The position numbers were made by a program, and so were the translations under genes. Positions 23,620-32,467 of a DNA stretch of 64,000 nucleotides are shown piece by piece. The notes under the pieces were generated by a model that saw nothing but the letters and a program-made list of their open reading frames with translations, did not search any database and had not been told where the DNA came from. Origin of the DNA: Kutzneria kofuensis (GTDB taxonomy: Bacteria > Actinomycetota > Actinomycetes > Mycobacteriales > Pseudonocardiaceae); the NCBI RefSeq assembly GCF_014203355.1, contig NZ_JACHIR010000003.1, forward strand, positions 186,001 through 250,000, read 5' to 3'. The number at the start of each line of letters is the position of its first letter. Position 1 is the stretch's first letter.

Positions 23620-23655
23620 CGGCTGGGAACTGGATATAACGCCAGTTCCCAGCCG
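23620..23655 (-). terminator. Hairpin after the GH79 gene
   Basis: CGGCTGGGAACTGG / CCAGTTCCCAGCCG is a perfect 14-bp stem with an 8-nt loop, 22 bp past the GH79 stop. No T-tract follows on the minus strand. Confidence 0.65.
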
Positions 23656-23677
23656 GGAAATCAGGGGGCCGTAGGGG

Positions 23678-25015
23678 TCAGTGGGTGACGATCAGGGCCG
23701 CGCTGCCGGCCGGGAGGTCCAGCGTGACGGTCCCGCCGTGCACGGTGGCGTGCCGCGGCTTCGGCGTGAATTGTCCGTTCCTGCCGACGGTGGCGCCGGC
23801 GATGGCGATGGCCGTGGAGTCGAGTGACGGGGCCGTCAGCACGTACTCCTCGGCCTTGTGGGCGGTCGCGGCCAGCTTGACCGTGACGTGGATGGGGGAA
23901 GAGCCGGTGTTGTTCACGATCGCGTTGTCGCCGATGCCCCAGGCCGTCACGTTCGGCGCGCCGCTGACGGTCGCCGCCCGCAGCGAGCCGGCGCCGGCGA
24001 GTGCCCACAGCAGTTGGCCGTAGTAGACGCCCTGCACGCCGGTCGGCGTCAGGCCGTCGAACACGATCGGCGAGTACGCCAGCGGGAACTGGGACGAGGT
24101 GCCGCCGTGGAAGTTCACGCCGTCGCCGTGGTTGGCGGCGATGCCGTGCATGTAGTCCAGCGACCACAGCGCCGCCGCCTGCACGTTGCTCACGCCCGGC
24201 GCGCCGCCGTGGAAGTAGGAGTTGGACTCGGTGATCCGCCACCCCGGCAGGCCGTTGGCGGTCGTCGCCTTGGCCATCGCGGCCTCGTTGTTCGGCAGCC
24301 GGCCCGAGGAGTTGGACGCCAGCAGGCCGGGGATGGAGGCGGTGGTCTTGTTGCCGATGTAGAGGTGCGTGGACAGCAGGCGCAGGCCGTTGTTCTTCTC
24401 GTGCGCGGCGAACGTGCTCGCCCACGACGTCGAGTCGGCCTCGCCGGGGCCGTCGAAGACCGCGGTCGGCACCTTCGCCCGGATCGCGCGGGCGTAGGCG
24501 TCGAAGGCCGTCTCGTAGGCCGATTCGGTGGTGTAGACGTTCGGCTCGTTGCCGATCTCGAACGCGATCAGGCTGCCGCCCAGGGCATGTGCCGCGTACT
24601 CGGCCTCGGCAGCGGCGTTGTCCGGCGTGTTGGTCTTCAGGTTGACGCCGTAGATCACCTTCCAGCCGGTGGCCCGGACGAACGTCGCCAGCCTCGTGAC
24701 GTCGGCGGGCGCGATCTCCTTGTCGGAGCCGCCCTTGCCGGCGGGGTTCCAGTTGACCTGGTCGCCGAGGTTGCCGCCGAGGCGCAGCACGCTCGGGCCG
24801 AGCCGGCGGAACAGTTTCACCAGGTCGGTGTCGTGGGCGTCGAACATGCCGGCGCCGACGCGGTCCTTCTCGTAGCTGAAGCCGGCGAAGCCGCGGTCGA
24901 CATGGCCGCTGGCGGCCTTGGTGATCTCGACCGTCACCGGGGTCGGGGCGGCCGGGCCGGTGGCCAGCACCGTGAGTGAGGCGAGCGCGGCCACCAGGAT
25001 GTGGGCGGGTGCCAT
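23678..25015 (-). CDS. Secreted glycoside hydrolase, GH79-like (beta-glucuronidase/heparanase fold)
   Basis: A 445-residue exported enzyme. Residues 1-20 are a signal peptide (MAPAHILVAALASLTVLATG). A TIM-barrel follows with the acid/base Glu E157 in AFEIGNEPNVY and the nucleophile E263 in WRITESNSYFHGG, then a C-terminal beta-sandwich. This arrangement fits clan GH-A family 79, which removes uronic acids from glycans and proteoglycans. The exact substrate is unknown. ATG 25015 has GGGAG 5 nt upstream. It lies 129 bp from the stop of a large LuxR regulator on the same strand that may control it. Confidence 0.8.
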   Translation of the reverse strand: MAPAHILVAALASLTVLATGPAAPTPVTVEITKAASGHVDRGFAGFSYEKDRVGAGMFDAHDTDLVKLFRRLGPSVLRLGGNLGDQVNWNPAGKGGSDKEIAPADVTRLATFVRATGWKVIYGVNLKTNTPDNAAAEAEYAAHALGGSLIAFEIGNEPNVYTTESAYETAFDAYARAIRAKVPTAVFDGPGEADSTSWASTFAAHEKNNGLRLLSTHLYIGNKTTASIPGLLASNSSGRLPNNEAAMAKATTANGLPGWRITESNSYFHGGAPGVSNVQAAALWSLDYMHGIAANHGDGVNFHGGTSSQFPLAYSPIVFDGLTPTGVQGVYYGQLLWALAGAGSLRAATVSGAPNVTAWGIGDNAIVNNTGSSPIHVTVKLAATAHKAEEYVLTAPSLDSTAIAIAGATVGRNGQFTPKPRHATVHGGTVTLDLPAGSAALIVTH

Positions 25016-25144
25016 CGGGTCTCCCTTGGAGTCGGGGCAACCGGGCGGCACGGATACCGCGGGCGACTATAGATCCGATGTATTAACCCCGTAAAGCTTT
25101 GCAGTAGGGCGTGGACCCTCGAAACATCCGAGGGCCCGCGGCTT

Positions 25145-27931
25145 CTACATCCCGCTGGCGTGGCGCGCGAGGTGACTGGCGACCGCCGTCCGCGACGCGA
25201 CACCCAGCTTGGTGAAGATGCGGGACAGGTGGGCCTCGACGGTTTTCGGGCTCATGAACAGCTGGGTGGCGATCTGCCGGTTCGTGTAGCCGGTCGCCAC
25301 CAGCTCGGCGATCTCCAGCTCCCGTTGGGTCAACGGGCCGCCGTCCTTGCGGACCCGGGTCGACCTGGCCCCGAGCAGCCGCTGCTGCTGCACGACGGCG
25401 GCGTGCATGCCGGCGGCGCCGCAGTTGGCGAACAGCTCCTTGGCCCGGCCGAGCTGCTGCTGCGCCTCCTCGCGCCGGCCGAGGTCGGCCAGCGCGGCCC
25501 CCGCCAGGTGCCGAGCCTGCCCCTCGAACACCGGAAGGTGCACCTGCGCGAAGTTGTCGGCGGCCTTCCCCGCCAGCTCGGCCGCGGCCGTCGGGTCCTT
25601 GCCGGCCAGCTGGGCCCGCGCCGATGCCAGCCAGGCCTGGGCGGTCCGCCCGGGCAGATCGCCGCCCGCGACGGACTCCTCGGCGCGGCGGCCCCAGTCC
25701 AGCGCCGACTCGATGTGACCGAGCGCGATCTCCGCACGGACGAGCTCGTCGAACCAGAGCCGGCGCAGCGAAGGCGCGTAGCCGACGAGCGTCGGGTCGC
25801 CGCCGCGCAGCAGCTCCTGCAGGCAGCCCTGGGGATCCCCGTTGGCCAGCCGCGCCGCCGCGAGGGCGGCCGTGCCCTCGCCGGACCACCAGTAGGCGCC
25901 GGGCTGCGTCTTCTCGACGGCCTGTTCCGCGTACTGGAGGGCAGCCTTGAGATCGCCCCTCCACAGTGCGATCTCGGACTGCCGGGCATGGATGACCTCC
26001 AGCAGCTCCGTGCGGTCCATCAGCAACGCCGTCTCCAGCGTGGTCTCCGCGTGCTCCGCGGCCTGGGTCAGGTCGCCGAGCTGGCCGTAGACGTGGGTGA
26101 ACGTCAGCAGGATGTCCGGCTGCAGGTGGCTGTGACCGCCGCGCTCGGCCAGCGCGGCACAACGGCGGACATGGCGCAGCGCGTCGTAGAAACGCTCCAG
26201 CACGAGCTCCGACCAGGCGACCTCCAACGTGAGGTAGAGCCGCTCGCCCAGTTCGCCGTCGGACAGGCCGTCCAGCATCGCGGCCGCCCGGCGGACGTGC
26301 CCGACGGCCGAGTCGAAGCGGCCGGTGTAGGCGTCGGCGGTGGCCAGGATGCTCAGGCCGATCGTGGTCGTCAGCGGCCGCATCCGGTGCCGTGCCGGGG
26401 AATCCAGCGCCTCCGTCACCCAGCCGCGGGCGTCCTCGAACTTCGCGCACTGCAGCAGGCCGGCGGCGATGTCGATGCGCATGCCCAGCGCCGGTCGGTC
26501 GTGCCGGTCCGGCAGCCGCGCCAGCTCGCCGACCAGCAGCGCCTGCGCCTCGTCGTAGCGACCGAGCAGGCGCTCCACCGTGGCGCACATGGAGACCGCG
26601 GTGCTGCGTTGCTCGCTCGGTTCCGCCGGCAGCAGGGCGAGGACTTCCTGCAACGTCCCACGGCACTCGTGCAGCTGGCCGATCACCAGCATTGCCCTGG
26701 CCTGCAACAACATCAGGCCGCACAGCCGGGACCGCAGCTCGGGCGTGCGCGGCAGCAGGTCGATGGCGGTGCGCAGCCAGTCGATCGCCAGCGCGGGAAC
26801 GCTCGCCAGCACGGACTCGGCGGCCTCCACCAGCACGGCGACGGCCTTGTCGTCACCGGCGCGGGCGGCCCGCTCCACATGATGGGCGCGCGACGTTGCC
26901 GGTGCGCCACGGCGTTCCAGCCCGGCGGCCGCCCGCGCGTGCGCGTCCAGCCGCCAGGCCGCGCGGCCCGTCCGGTACGCCGCGCTGCGCACCAGCGGAT
27001 GCCGGTAGCGGAACCGGCGGGCGCTGTTCTCGGCCCGGATCAGGTCGCGGGCGACGAGTTCGTCCAGATCTGCCAGGGTTTCCGCCTCGGGCAGCTCGGC
27101 CACCTCGGCGACCAGTTCCGGGTCGAACGGATCGCCGGCCAGCGCCGCCGCCTGCGCCACCAGCAGGACCCTCGGTGTCAGCGCGGCGAATTCGGCCGAC
27201 AGCGCCACCTCCGGATCGCCGTCGGCGGCGACCCGGGTCAGCGCGTCGAGATAGAACGGGTTGCCGCCGCTGGAGTCGTGCAGCTGACGGGCCCGGGCCG
27301 CGTCCACGTCCGGCAGCAGCTGGCAGACCTGTTGCAGTGTCAACGGTTTCAGTTCGAGGCGGAGCCGCTCCGAGCCGGAGGCGTGCGACAGCGCGGCGAA
27401 CAGCCGCTCCGACGCCTGGCGCGGTCGGTAGCCGACGCCGAGCCGGAACCGGCCGGTCGGTGGGTGGCGGACCAGAAACTCCAGCAGCCCAACGGATCCC
27501 TCGTCGGCCCAGTGCATGTCGTCCAGCAGCAACGTGCCGCCCTCGACCGGGCTGACGACCTCCAGCAGGGTGCGGACGGCGCGGTAGAGCCGGTGCCGGC
27601 CGACGCCGTGCAGGTCGGCCTGGGTGGTGTCGGCGCCGTGGAAGACGGCGGTGAGCAGCTCCATCGACTGCTCGCCGATGCGGTCCCGCTCGCCGGCGTC
27701 GAGCCGGGCGACGCGGTCCGCGAGCGCGTCCAGGAAGACCCCGAACGGCACGTGCTGCTCGAACTCGGTGGCGCGGCCGGTGAACGCGCCGGCGCGGGCG
27801 AGCTCGCCCAGCAGGCTGGTCTTGCCGATGCCCGGGTCGCCGACGATCTCGATCAGCCGGGCCGGTCCCGGCTCGTGCAGCAGCGCGAGTTCGTGCTCCC
27901 GTCCGACGATCGGGCGGTTGGTCGTTCTCAA
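25145..27931 (-). CDS. LAL-type LuxR-family ATPase regulator
   Basis: A large ATP-binding regulator of about 928 residues. The N-terminus has RPIVGREHEL then the Walker A motif GDPGIGKTS. Walker B (LLLDDMHWAD) follows, then a long helical tetratricopeptide-like middle, and a C-terminal LuxR helix-turn-helix (LTQRELEIAELVATGYTNRQIATQLFMS, shown in part: GYTNRQIATQLF). Such proteins activate catabolic or secondary-metabolic genes when bound by an inducer. TTG 27931 is preferred because GAGGGG is 6 nt upstream and LRTTNRPIVGRE matches the usual beginning. GTG 27970 is in frame but has no ribosome-binding site. Confidence 0.9.
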   Translation of the reverse strand: MRTTNRPIVGREHELALLHEPGPARLIEIVGDPGIGKTSLLGELARAGAFTGRATEFEQHVPFGVFLDALADRVARLDAGERDRIGEQSMELLTAVFHGADTTQADLHGVGRHRLYRAVRTLLEVVSPVEGGTLLLDDMHWADEGSVGLLEFLVRHPPTGRFRLGVGYRPRQASERLFAALSHASGSERLRLELKPLTLQQVCQLLPDVDAARARQLHDSSGGNPFYLDALTRVAADGDPEVALSAEFAALTPRVLLVAQAAALAGDPFDPELVAEVAELPEAETLADLDELVARDLIRAENSARRFRYRHPLVRSAAYRTGRAAWRLDAHARAAAGLERRGAPATSRAHHVERAARAGDDKAVAVLVEAAESVLASVPALAIDWLRTAIDLLPRTPELRSRLCGLMLLQARAMLVIGQLHECRGTLQEVLALLPAEPSEQRSTAVSMCATVERLLGRYDEAQALLVGELARLPDRHDRPALGMRIDIAAGLLQCAKFEDARGWVTEALDSPARHRMRPLTTTIGLSILATADAYTGRFDSAVGHVRRAAAMLDGLSDGELGERLYLTLEVAWSELVLERFYDALRHVRRCAALAERGGHSHLQPDILLTFTHVYGQLGDLTQAAEHAETTLETALLMDRTELLEVIHARQSEIALWRGDLKAALQYAEQAVEKTQPGAYWWSGEGTAALAAARLANGDPQGCLQELLRGGDPTLVGYAPSLRRLWFDELVRAEIALGHIESALDWGRRAEESVAGGDLPGRTAQAWLASARAQLAGKDPTAAAELAGKAADNFAQVHLPVFEGQARHLAGAALADLGRREEAQQQLGRAKELFANCGAAGMHAAVVQQQRLLGARSTRVRKDGGPLTQRELEIAELVATGYTNRQIATQLFMSPKTVEAHLSRIFTKLGVASRTAVASHLARHASGM

Positions 27932-28029
27932 TTGTGTCCCCTCAGTACGGCTCGGCAGAACAATACGCACCGGGGGACCGATCGGTTAACCGAGAACTAA
28001 TGGTGGGATGGATCGGCGGCCGAACGAAG

Positions 28030-29145
28030 TCAGGGCCAGACCGACAGCTGGGTGAGGCCGGTGAGCTTGGACCCCTGGTTGCCGTGCACGCGGACATAGC
28101 GTGCCGTGACCGGGTCCGCGAGAGTGATTTTCTGGAATCGGCCCGAGTCGGTTGCATTGCCACGGGCGGTCCAGTTCTTCCCGTCGTCACTGGTTTCGAC
28201 GGTGAGGCCGCCGGCCGGGTTCGCGCGGGCGAAGACCGCGCCGACCGGCTCCGGTTTGCCCAGGTCGACGGACACCCAACCGTTCACCGAGCACTGCGCC
28301 TCGGGGCAGGAGGGTTCCGCCAGCGGATGGTCGAAGGAGCCGTCCGTGAGGGTGCAGGGGGATTGCTGGCCCTCGGCATAGCAGGGCTTGCCGCGGGATT
28401 CGGGCGCGCCGGCGGTGCCGCGGAATCCGATGCCCTGGCTCGTGTACCAGAGTTGGAACGTGGTGTCCGGGCCGGGTGCGCCGGCCGCCGCCGAGATGTG
28501 CACGACGCCGTTGGCGTCCTCGAACGCCCGTGCGTCCATTGTGGCCCCGGGTTCGGCCGTGTCCGTCCAGATTTCCTGGCCGTCGACCGCGAAATGCGCC
28601 GCGTATTCGTTCACGTTCTTGAAGGCCGACCAGTCGAGCGTGACGTTTTTCGCGTCGCCGCCGGCCGAGACGTGATCGGGTTCCCAGAACCGCAGCACCG
28701 GCACGGTGAGCTCGGTGCGCTGGATCTGGAAGCCGGCCCGCACGCTGGGACCGTCGACTTCGGAGCCGGTGCGCGGGAGTTGCGCGGTCAGGTCGAAGTT
28801 CGTGGCGGTGTTGAAGGTGCCCTGCACGTCCGACCCGGTCATGTGGACGGTGTACGTGCCGTTGGCGTCGGTTTCCGTGCGCTGCAACAGCTTGCACAGT
28901 GGGGGCGGGTCGTCGGCCAGGCAGGCCGTGCCCAGCGTCGCCGCCACCGGGATGCCCTGGAACGCCACCTCGCCGAGGTCCGGAATGCGGGTCAGCGCCA
29001 GCCGGAGGTTGCCGGCCGGCGTGCCGTCCTGCCGGTCGACCCGGCCGGTCAGCGTCACCTTGGCGTTCGTCGGCACCTTGCTCTGGGCGCAGCCGGCGGC
29101 CAGCGCCGCGACCACGAGGAGCGCCGCGGCCCTGGTCCTGTGCAT
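28030..29145 (-). CDS. Lipoprotein with C-terminal discoidin (F5/8 type C)-like domain
   Basis: A 371-residue cell-surface lipoprotein. The signal peptide ends in the lipobox LAAGC (Cys about 19). An N-terminal beta-rich region (VTLTGRVDRQDGTPAGNLRLAL) looks like a carboxypeptidase-regulatory-like fold. The last ~120 residues (NGWVSVDLGKPEPVGAVF, then WTARGN and YVRVHGNQ) match the F5/8-C carbohydrate-binding pattern. It probably binds glycans or cell-wall material. Function beyond binding is unknown. Its start faces the divergent luciferase-like gene. Confidence 0.7.
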   Translation of the reverse strand: MHRTRAAALLVVAALAAGCAQSKVPTNAKVTLTGRVDRQDGTPAGNLRLALTRIPDLGEVAFQGIPVAATLGTACLADDPPPLCKLLQRTETDANGTYTVHMTGSDVQGTFNTATNFDLTAQLPRTGSEVDGPSVRAGFQIQRTELTVPVLRFWEPDHVSAGGDAKNVTLDWSAFKNVNEYAAHFAVDGQEIWTDTAEPGATMDARAFEDANGVVHISAAAGAPGPDTTFQLWYTSQGIGFRGTAGAPESRGKPCYAEGQQSPCTLTDGSFDHPLAEPSCPEAQCSVNGWVSVDLGKPEPVGAVFARANPAGGLTVETSDDGKNWTARGNATDSGRFQKITLADPVTARYVRVHGNQGSKLTGLTQLSVWP

Positions 29146-29254
29146 GGCTCGGGATGCTAGGCCCCTCGTCCCTGGTCGGTCGGCGTTTCAGATCAGGTTC
29201 TAGAGTCCTATCACTTCAGTGGCGAGTGAAAATGACGGGAATGCGATGATGATG

Positions 29255-29268
29255 GTTCAACGTTCAAC
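29255..29268 (+). repeat. Tandem GTTCAAC heptamers
   Basis: GTTCAACGTTCAAC is two perfect 7-bp direct copies, 29 bp before the luciferase-like start. It may be an operator half-site pair or part of a promoter. No further support. Confidence 0.35.
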
Positions 29269-29297
29269 TGGTTGTCTCAAGCGCCAGGAGAGAAGGG

Positions 29298-30359
29298 ATG
29301 GGGATGACCACACCCGTCGAGTTCGGGCCCGTGGAGTTCGGGGTCGACACCTTCGGCGACGTCACCGTCGACGCCGAGGGCAACCGCAAGTCGTACGCGC
29401 AGGTCCTGCGTGATGTCGTCGACGAGGCGGTGCTGGCCGACCAGGTCGGCATCGACTACTTCGGCGTCGGCGAACACCACCGGGACGACTTCGCCGTCTC
29501 CGCCCCCGAGGTGGTGCTGGCCGCCATCGCCGGCCGCACCCAGCGCATCAAGCTCGGCACCGCCGTCACCGTGCTCAGCTCCGACGACCCGGTCCGCGTG
29601 TTCGAGCGGTTCGCCACGCTGGACGCGGTGTCGAACGGCCGGGCCGAGATCACCCTGGGCCGTGGCTCGTTCACCGAGTCGTTCCCGCTCTTCGGCTACG
29701 ACCTCGCCGACTACGAGAAGCTGTTCAGCGAGAAGATCGACCTGATGGCCCACCTGCTCACCGAGCAGCCCGTGACCTGGGAGGGCACCGTCCGGCCGCC
29801 GCTGGCCAACGCGAACGTGTTCCCGAAGACCGAGAGCGGCCGCATCACCACCTGGGTGGGCGTGGGCGGCAGTCCCGAGTCGGTGGTCCGCGCCGCCAGC
29901 TACGGCATGCCGCTGACGTTGGCCATCATCGGCGGCGACCCGGCGCGGTTCGCCCCGTACGTCGACCTGTACCACCGCGCGCTGGACCAGGTCGGCCTGG
30001 AGCGGCTGCCGGTGGCCGTGCACTCGCCCGGCTTCGTCGCGGACAGCGACCAGGAGGCGGCCGACCTGGTGTGGCCGCACAGCAAGGCGATGCACGACCG
30101 GATCGGGCGGGAGCGCGGCTGGCCGCCGATGACCCGGGCCCAGTTCGACGGCGAGATCGCCCACGGCTCGCAGTACATCGGCGCACCGGAGACGGTCGCG
30201 CGCAAGATCGCCCGCACCGTCAAGACGCTCGGCGTGCAGCGGTTCGACCTGAAGTACTCGAACGGGACCATCCCGCACGAGCACGCCATGCGGAACCTCG
30301 AGCTCTACGGCGCCAAGGTCATTCCTCTGGTTCGCGAGCTGCTCGCCGACGGGAACTGA
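29298..30359 (+). CDS. LLM-class flavin-dependent oxidoreductase
   Basis: A 353-residue bacterial-luciferase-like enzyme that uses FMN or F420. It has an (alpha/beta)8 barrel with the family patterns YFGVGEHHRDDFAVSAPEVVL, then RIKLGTAVTVLSSDDPVR and GRAEITLGRGSF. The acceptor is unknown; monooxygenation or reduction are both possible. ATG 29298 has GGAG 7 nt upstream, and ATG 29304 is equally well served by AAGGG. Its last 41 bp overlap a possible small gene on the opposite strand. Confidence 0.9.
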   Translation: MGMTTPVEFGPVEFGVDTFGDVTVDAEGNRKSYAQVLRDVVDEAVLADQVGIDYFGVGEHHRDDFAVSAPEVVLAAIAGRTQRIKLGTAVTVLSSDDPVRVFERFATLDAVSNGRAEITLGRGSFTESFPLFGYDLADYEKLFSEKIDLMAHLLTEQPVTWEGTVRPPLANANVFPKTESGRITTWVGVGGSPESVVRAASYGMPLTLAIIGGDPARFAPYVDLYHRALDQVGLERLPVAVHSPGFVADSDQEAADLVWPHSKAMHDRIGRERGWPPMTRAQFDGEIAHGSQYIGAPETVARKIARTVKTLGVQRFDLKYSNGTIPHEHAMRNLELYGAKVIPLVRELLADGN

Positions 30360-30492
30360 CCCGAAGGTCCGCCAGGACCCGGACGAGGTCGCGGTCCTCG
30401 ATGTCGCTGCTGCCGTACAGGCGGGGGTGCGGCATCGCGGGGCCGCGGCGGAAGGCGTTGCGGAGGCGCTGGGTGAAGTGGTTCATCGTCAT
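30319..30492 (-). CDS. Small protein of unknown function, 57 residues
   Basis: The frame ATG 30492 to TGA 30319 gives a basic N-terminus (MTMNHFTQRLRNAFRRGP) and then MPHPRLYGSSDIEDRDLVRV, a soluble amphipathic pattern. It runs antisense over the last 41 bp of the luciferase-like gene and is divergent from the AraC-type regulator. Repeats likely bound by that regulator lie just upstream. It is not recognised; support is the gene-like composition and placement only. Confidence 0.45.
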   Translation of the reverse strand: MTMNHFTQRLRNAFRRGPAMPHPRLYGSSDIEDRDLVRVLADLRVSSRRRAAREPEE

Positions 30493-30514
30493 GGCATGAA
30501 GTGTGCGCTGACGT

Positions 30515-30564
30515 AAATCCTGCCAACAGTGGCAGGAGAGACGTTGTTGCACAAAATCCTGCCA
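30515..30564. promoter_or_regulatory. Three-copy operator (TCCTGCCA) before the AraC-type regulator
   Basis: TCCTGCCA-ACAG-TGGCAGGA (30518-30537) is a perfect inverted repeat. The first arm recurs as a direct copy, AAATCCTGCCA at 30515-30525 and again at 30554-30564. Direct repeats separated by four helical turns are typical AraC-family sites. The site lies between the regulator start and the divergent small gene. Confidence 0.65.
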
Positions 30565-30579
30565 GGTAGGCTGGTGGTC

Positions 30580-31527
30580 GTGTTGAGATCCGTGGCCGCG
30601 CTGGTCGTCGACGGGGTCGCCCCGTTCGAGTTCGGCGTGGTCTGTGAGGTGTTCGGCATCGACCGGACCGACGACGGCGTGCCGCCCTTCGACTTCCGGG
30701 TGTGCGCCGAGCGGCCCGGCGAGCCCGTGCGGACCAGCGTCGGCGTGCAGCTGACGCCGGACCGCCCGCTGGCCGACCTGGTGTCGGCCGACCTGGTCGC
30801 CGTGCCGGCGTGCACGGTCCGGGCCGAATACCCACCGGCTGTGCTGGCGGCGCTGCGGGAGGCGGCGGACCACGGCGCGATGCTGCTCTCCGTGTGCAGC
30901 GGCGGTTTCGTGCTCGGCGCCGCCGGACTGCTCGACGACCGGGCCTGCACCGTGCACTGGCGGTATGCCGAGGAGTTCCAGCGCCGGTTCGGCAAGGCCC
31001 GCGTCGACGCCGACGTGCTCTACGTCGACGACGGCAACCTCATCACCAGTGCCGGCACCGCCGCCGGCATCGACGCCTGCCTGCACATCGTGCGCCGTGA
31101 ACTCGGCTCCCGCGTCGCCGCCCTCATCGCGCGGCGCATGGTCGTCGCCCCGCAGCGGGATGGCGGTCAGCGGCAGTTCGTCGAGATGCCCGTGCCGGAA
31201 TGCACTGCCGACAGCCTCCAGCCGGTGCTGTTGTGGATGCTGGAGACGCTGACCGAGGAGCACACGGTCGCCGAGCTGGCCGCCCGCGCCGCGATGTCCG
31301 AGCGGACGTTCGCGCGGCGCTTCGTCGCCGAGACCGGCACGACCCCGCACCGCTGGCTCACCACCCAGCGGGTGCTGCACGCGCGCACCCTACTGGAGCA
31401 GAGCACCCTCGGCGTCGACGAGATCTCCCGGCTGGCCGGCTTCGGCACGCCCGCCCTGCTGCGGCACCACTTCCAGCGCGTCATCGGCGTGACGCCGACG
31501 GACTACCGCCGCTCCTTCTCAGCGTGA
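30580..31527 (+). CDS. GATase1/DJ-1-AraC family transcriptional regulator (FtrA-like)
   Basis: A 315-residue regulator. The N-terminal ~175 residues form a DJ-1/PfpI-like domain (VAALVVDGVAPFEFGVVCEVFG, here VDGVAPFEFG, with the elbow MLLSVCSGGFVLGAAGLL). The C-terminal ~100 residues hold two AraC helix-turn-helix units (ELAARAAMSERTFARRF and EISRLAGFGTPALLRHHFQ). GTG 30580 is chosen because the domain begins there; the frame extends to 30529 but that would lie inside the operator repeats. It probably autoregulates and controls neighbouring genes. The effector is unknown. Confidence 0.9.
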   Translation: MLRSVAALVVDGVAPFEFGVVCEVFGIDRTDDGVPPFDFRVCAERPGEPVRTSVGVQLTPDRPLADLVSADLVAVPACTVRAEYPPAVLAALREAADHGAMLLSVCSGGFVLGAAGLLDDRACTVHWRYAEEFQRRFGKARVDADVLYVDDGNLITSAGTAAGIDACLHIVRRELGSRVAALIARRMVVAPQRDGGQRQFVEMPVPECTADSLQPVLLWMLETLTEEHTVAELAARAAMSERTFARRFVAETGTTPHRWLTTQRVLHARTLLEQSTLGVDEISRLAGFGTPALLRHHFQRVIGVTPTDYRRSFSA

Positions 31528-32457
31528 CCGCAGCCAGTCGCGGTAGTGGGTGGCCGCGAGGGGAGCGTCGGCGGGGGCGATCAGGGCGTCGTCTTTGACG
31601 ACAGCAAACCGGTAGAAGTCGGCCGCGCCGACAGCGTCGGGGACGCCGAGTTCGGCGGCCACCGCGGTGATGGCCTTCGCGCCAGTCGCGAGATCGGCCC
31701 GGCCGTCGGTGGTGTAGTGCGGCGCGATGAACGTCTTGTAGTGGGACTGGATCTCCTCGGCGGTGTGCCGGCCCAGGAACGTCCGCATGTGCTTGGTCGT
31801 GGTGCCGGGATCGTTGTGGATCACCTGCAACGCCCGTTGGTGGGCGCGGACGACGGCCTGCACGGCGGGATCGTCCGGCCGGATATGGGTCGGGTCGACG
31901 GCGACGCCCACGGTGGGAATCCGGAAGTGGTCGCCGACCCAGGCCAGCACCCGCAAGCCGGCCATGGCTTCCGGCGCCATGGTGCTGCCGACGTAGGCGG
32001 CGTCGATCGTGCCGTCCGCGAGTTGGCGCAGGTCCATGCCGTAGTCGCCGGGGGAGCGGACCACGCAGTCGACGTCGCGGTCCGGGTCGAGGCCGGCCTG
32101 GCGCAGCACGATCCGGGCGAAGCAGCCGGGCGCGGTGTGCGGGGCGTGCACGGCCAGCTTCTTCCCGGCCAGGTCGGCGAGCTCGGTCAGGCCGGGGCGG
32201 GCGAGGAACCAGAACAGCGGACGGTGGGTGTTGACGGTGAGCGCCACCCACGGGACGCCGCCGGTCAGCCGGGACAGCAGCGCCCGGCCGAGCCCGATGG
32301 TCGCGCCGCGGCGCAGGCGTTCCTCGTCCCAGGCGCAGCCGTCGCGCAGCGCGACGTGGACGTTCTCGGCTTCGTAGAAGCCTTCCTGGTCCGCGATGTG
32401 CGCGACCAGCTCCTCGTGCATGCCCCGCCCCACGTAGGCGAGATCGATGGTGTGCAT
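31519..32457 (-). CDS. NMT1/THI5-like substrate-binding-type protein without signal peptide
   Basis: A 312-residue protein with the periplasmic-binding-protein fold of the THI5/NMT1/SsuA group (DLRQLADGTIDAAYVG, LRVLAWVGDHF, then HPNDP-like features in VIHNDPG). It starts directly MHTIDLAYVGRGMHEEL with no signal peptide or lipobox and no permease or ATPase neighbours. It may therefore work in the cytoplasm as an enzyme or sensor rather than in import. ATG 32457 follows GAGGGG by 6 nt. It is 10 bp downstream of the SDR gene, in one operon with SDR and probably TetR, and its end overlaps the AraC-type gene by 9 bp. Confidence 0.75.
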   Translation of the reverse strand: MHTIDLAYVGRGMHEELVAHIADQEGFYEAENVHVALRDGCAWDEERLRRGATIGLGRALLSRLTGGVPWVALTVNTHRPLFWFLARPGLTELADLAGKKLAVHAPHTAPGCFARIVLRQAGLDPDRDVDCVVRSPGDYGMDLRQLADGTIDAAYVGSTMAPEAMAGLRVLAWVGDHFRIPTVGVAVDPTHIRPDDPAVQAVVRAHQRALQVIHNDPGTTTKHMRTFLGRHTAEEIQSHYKTFIAPHYTTDGRADLATGAKAITAVAAELGVPDAVGAADFYRFAVVKDDALIAPADAPLAATHYRDWLRSR

Positions 32458-32467
32458 GACCAACCCC

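Noticed and set aside
25160-28000. Plus-strand open frame of about 940 codons over the LuxR-type gene
   Set aside because: Antisense shadow; the minus-strand product has Walker and helix-turn-helix motifs.
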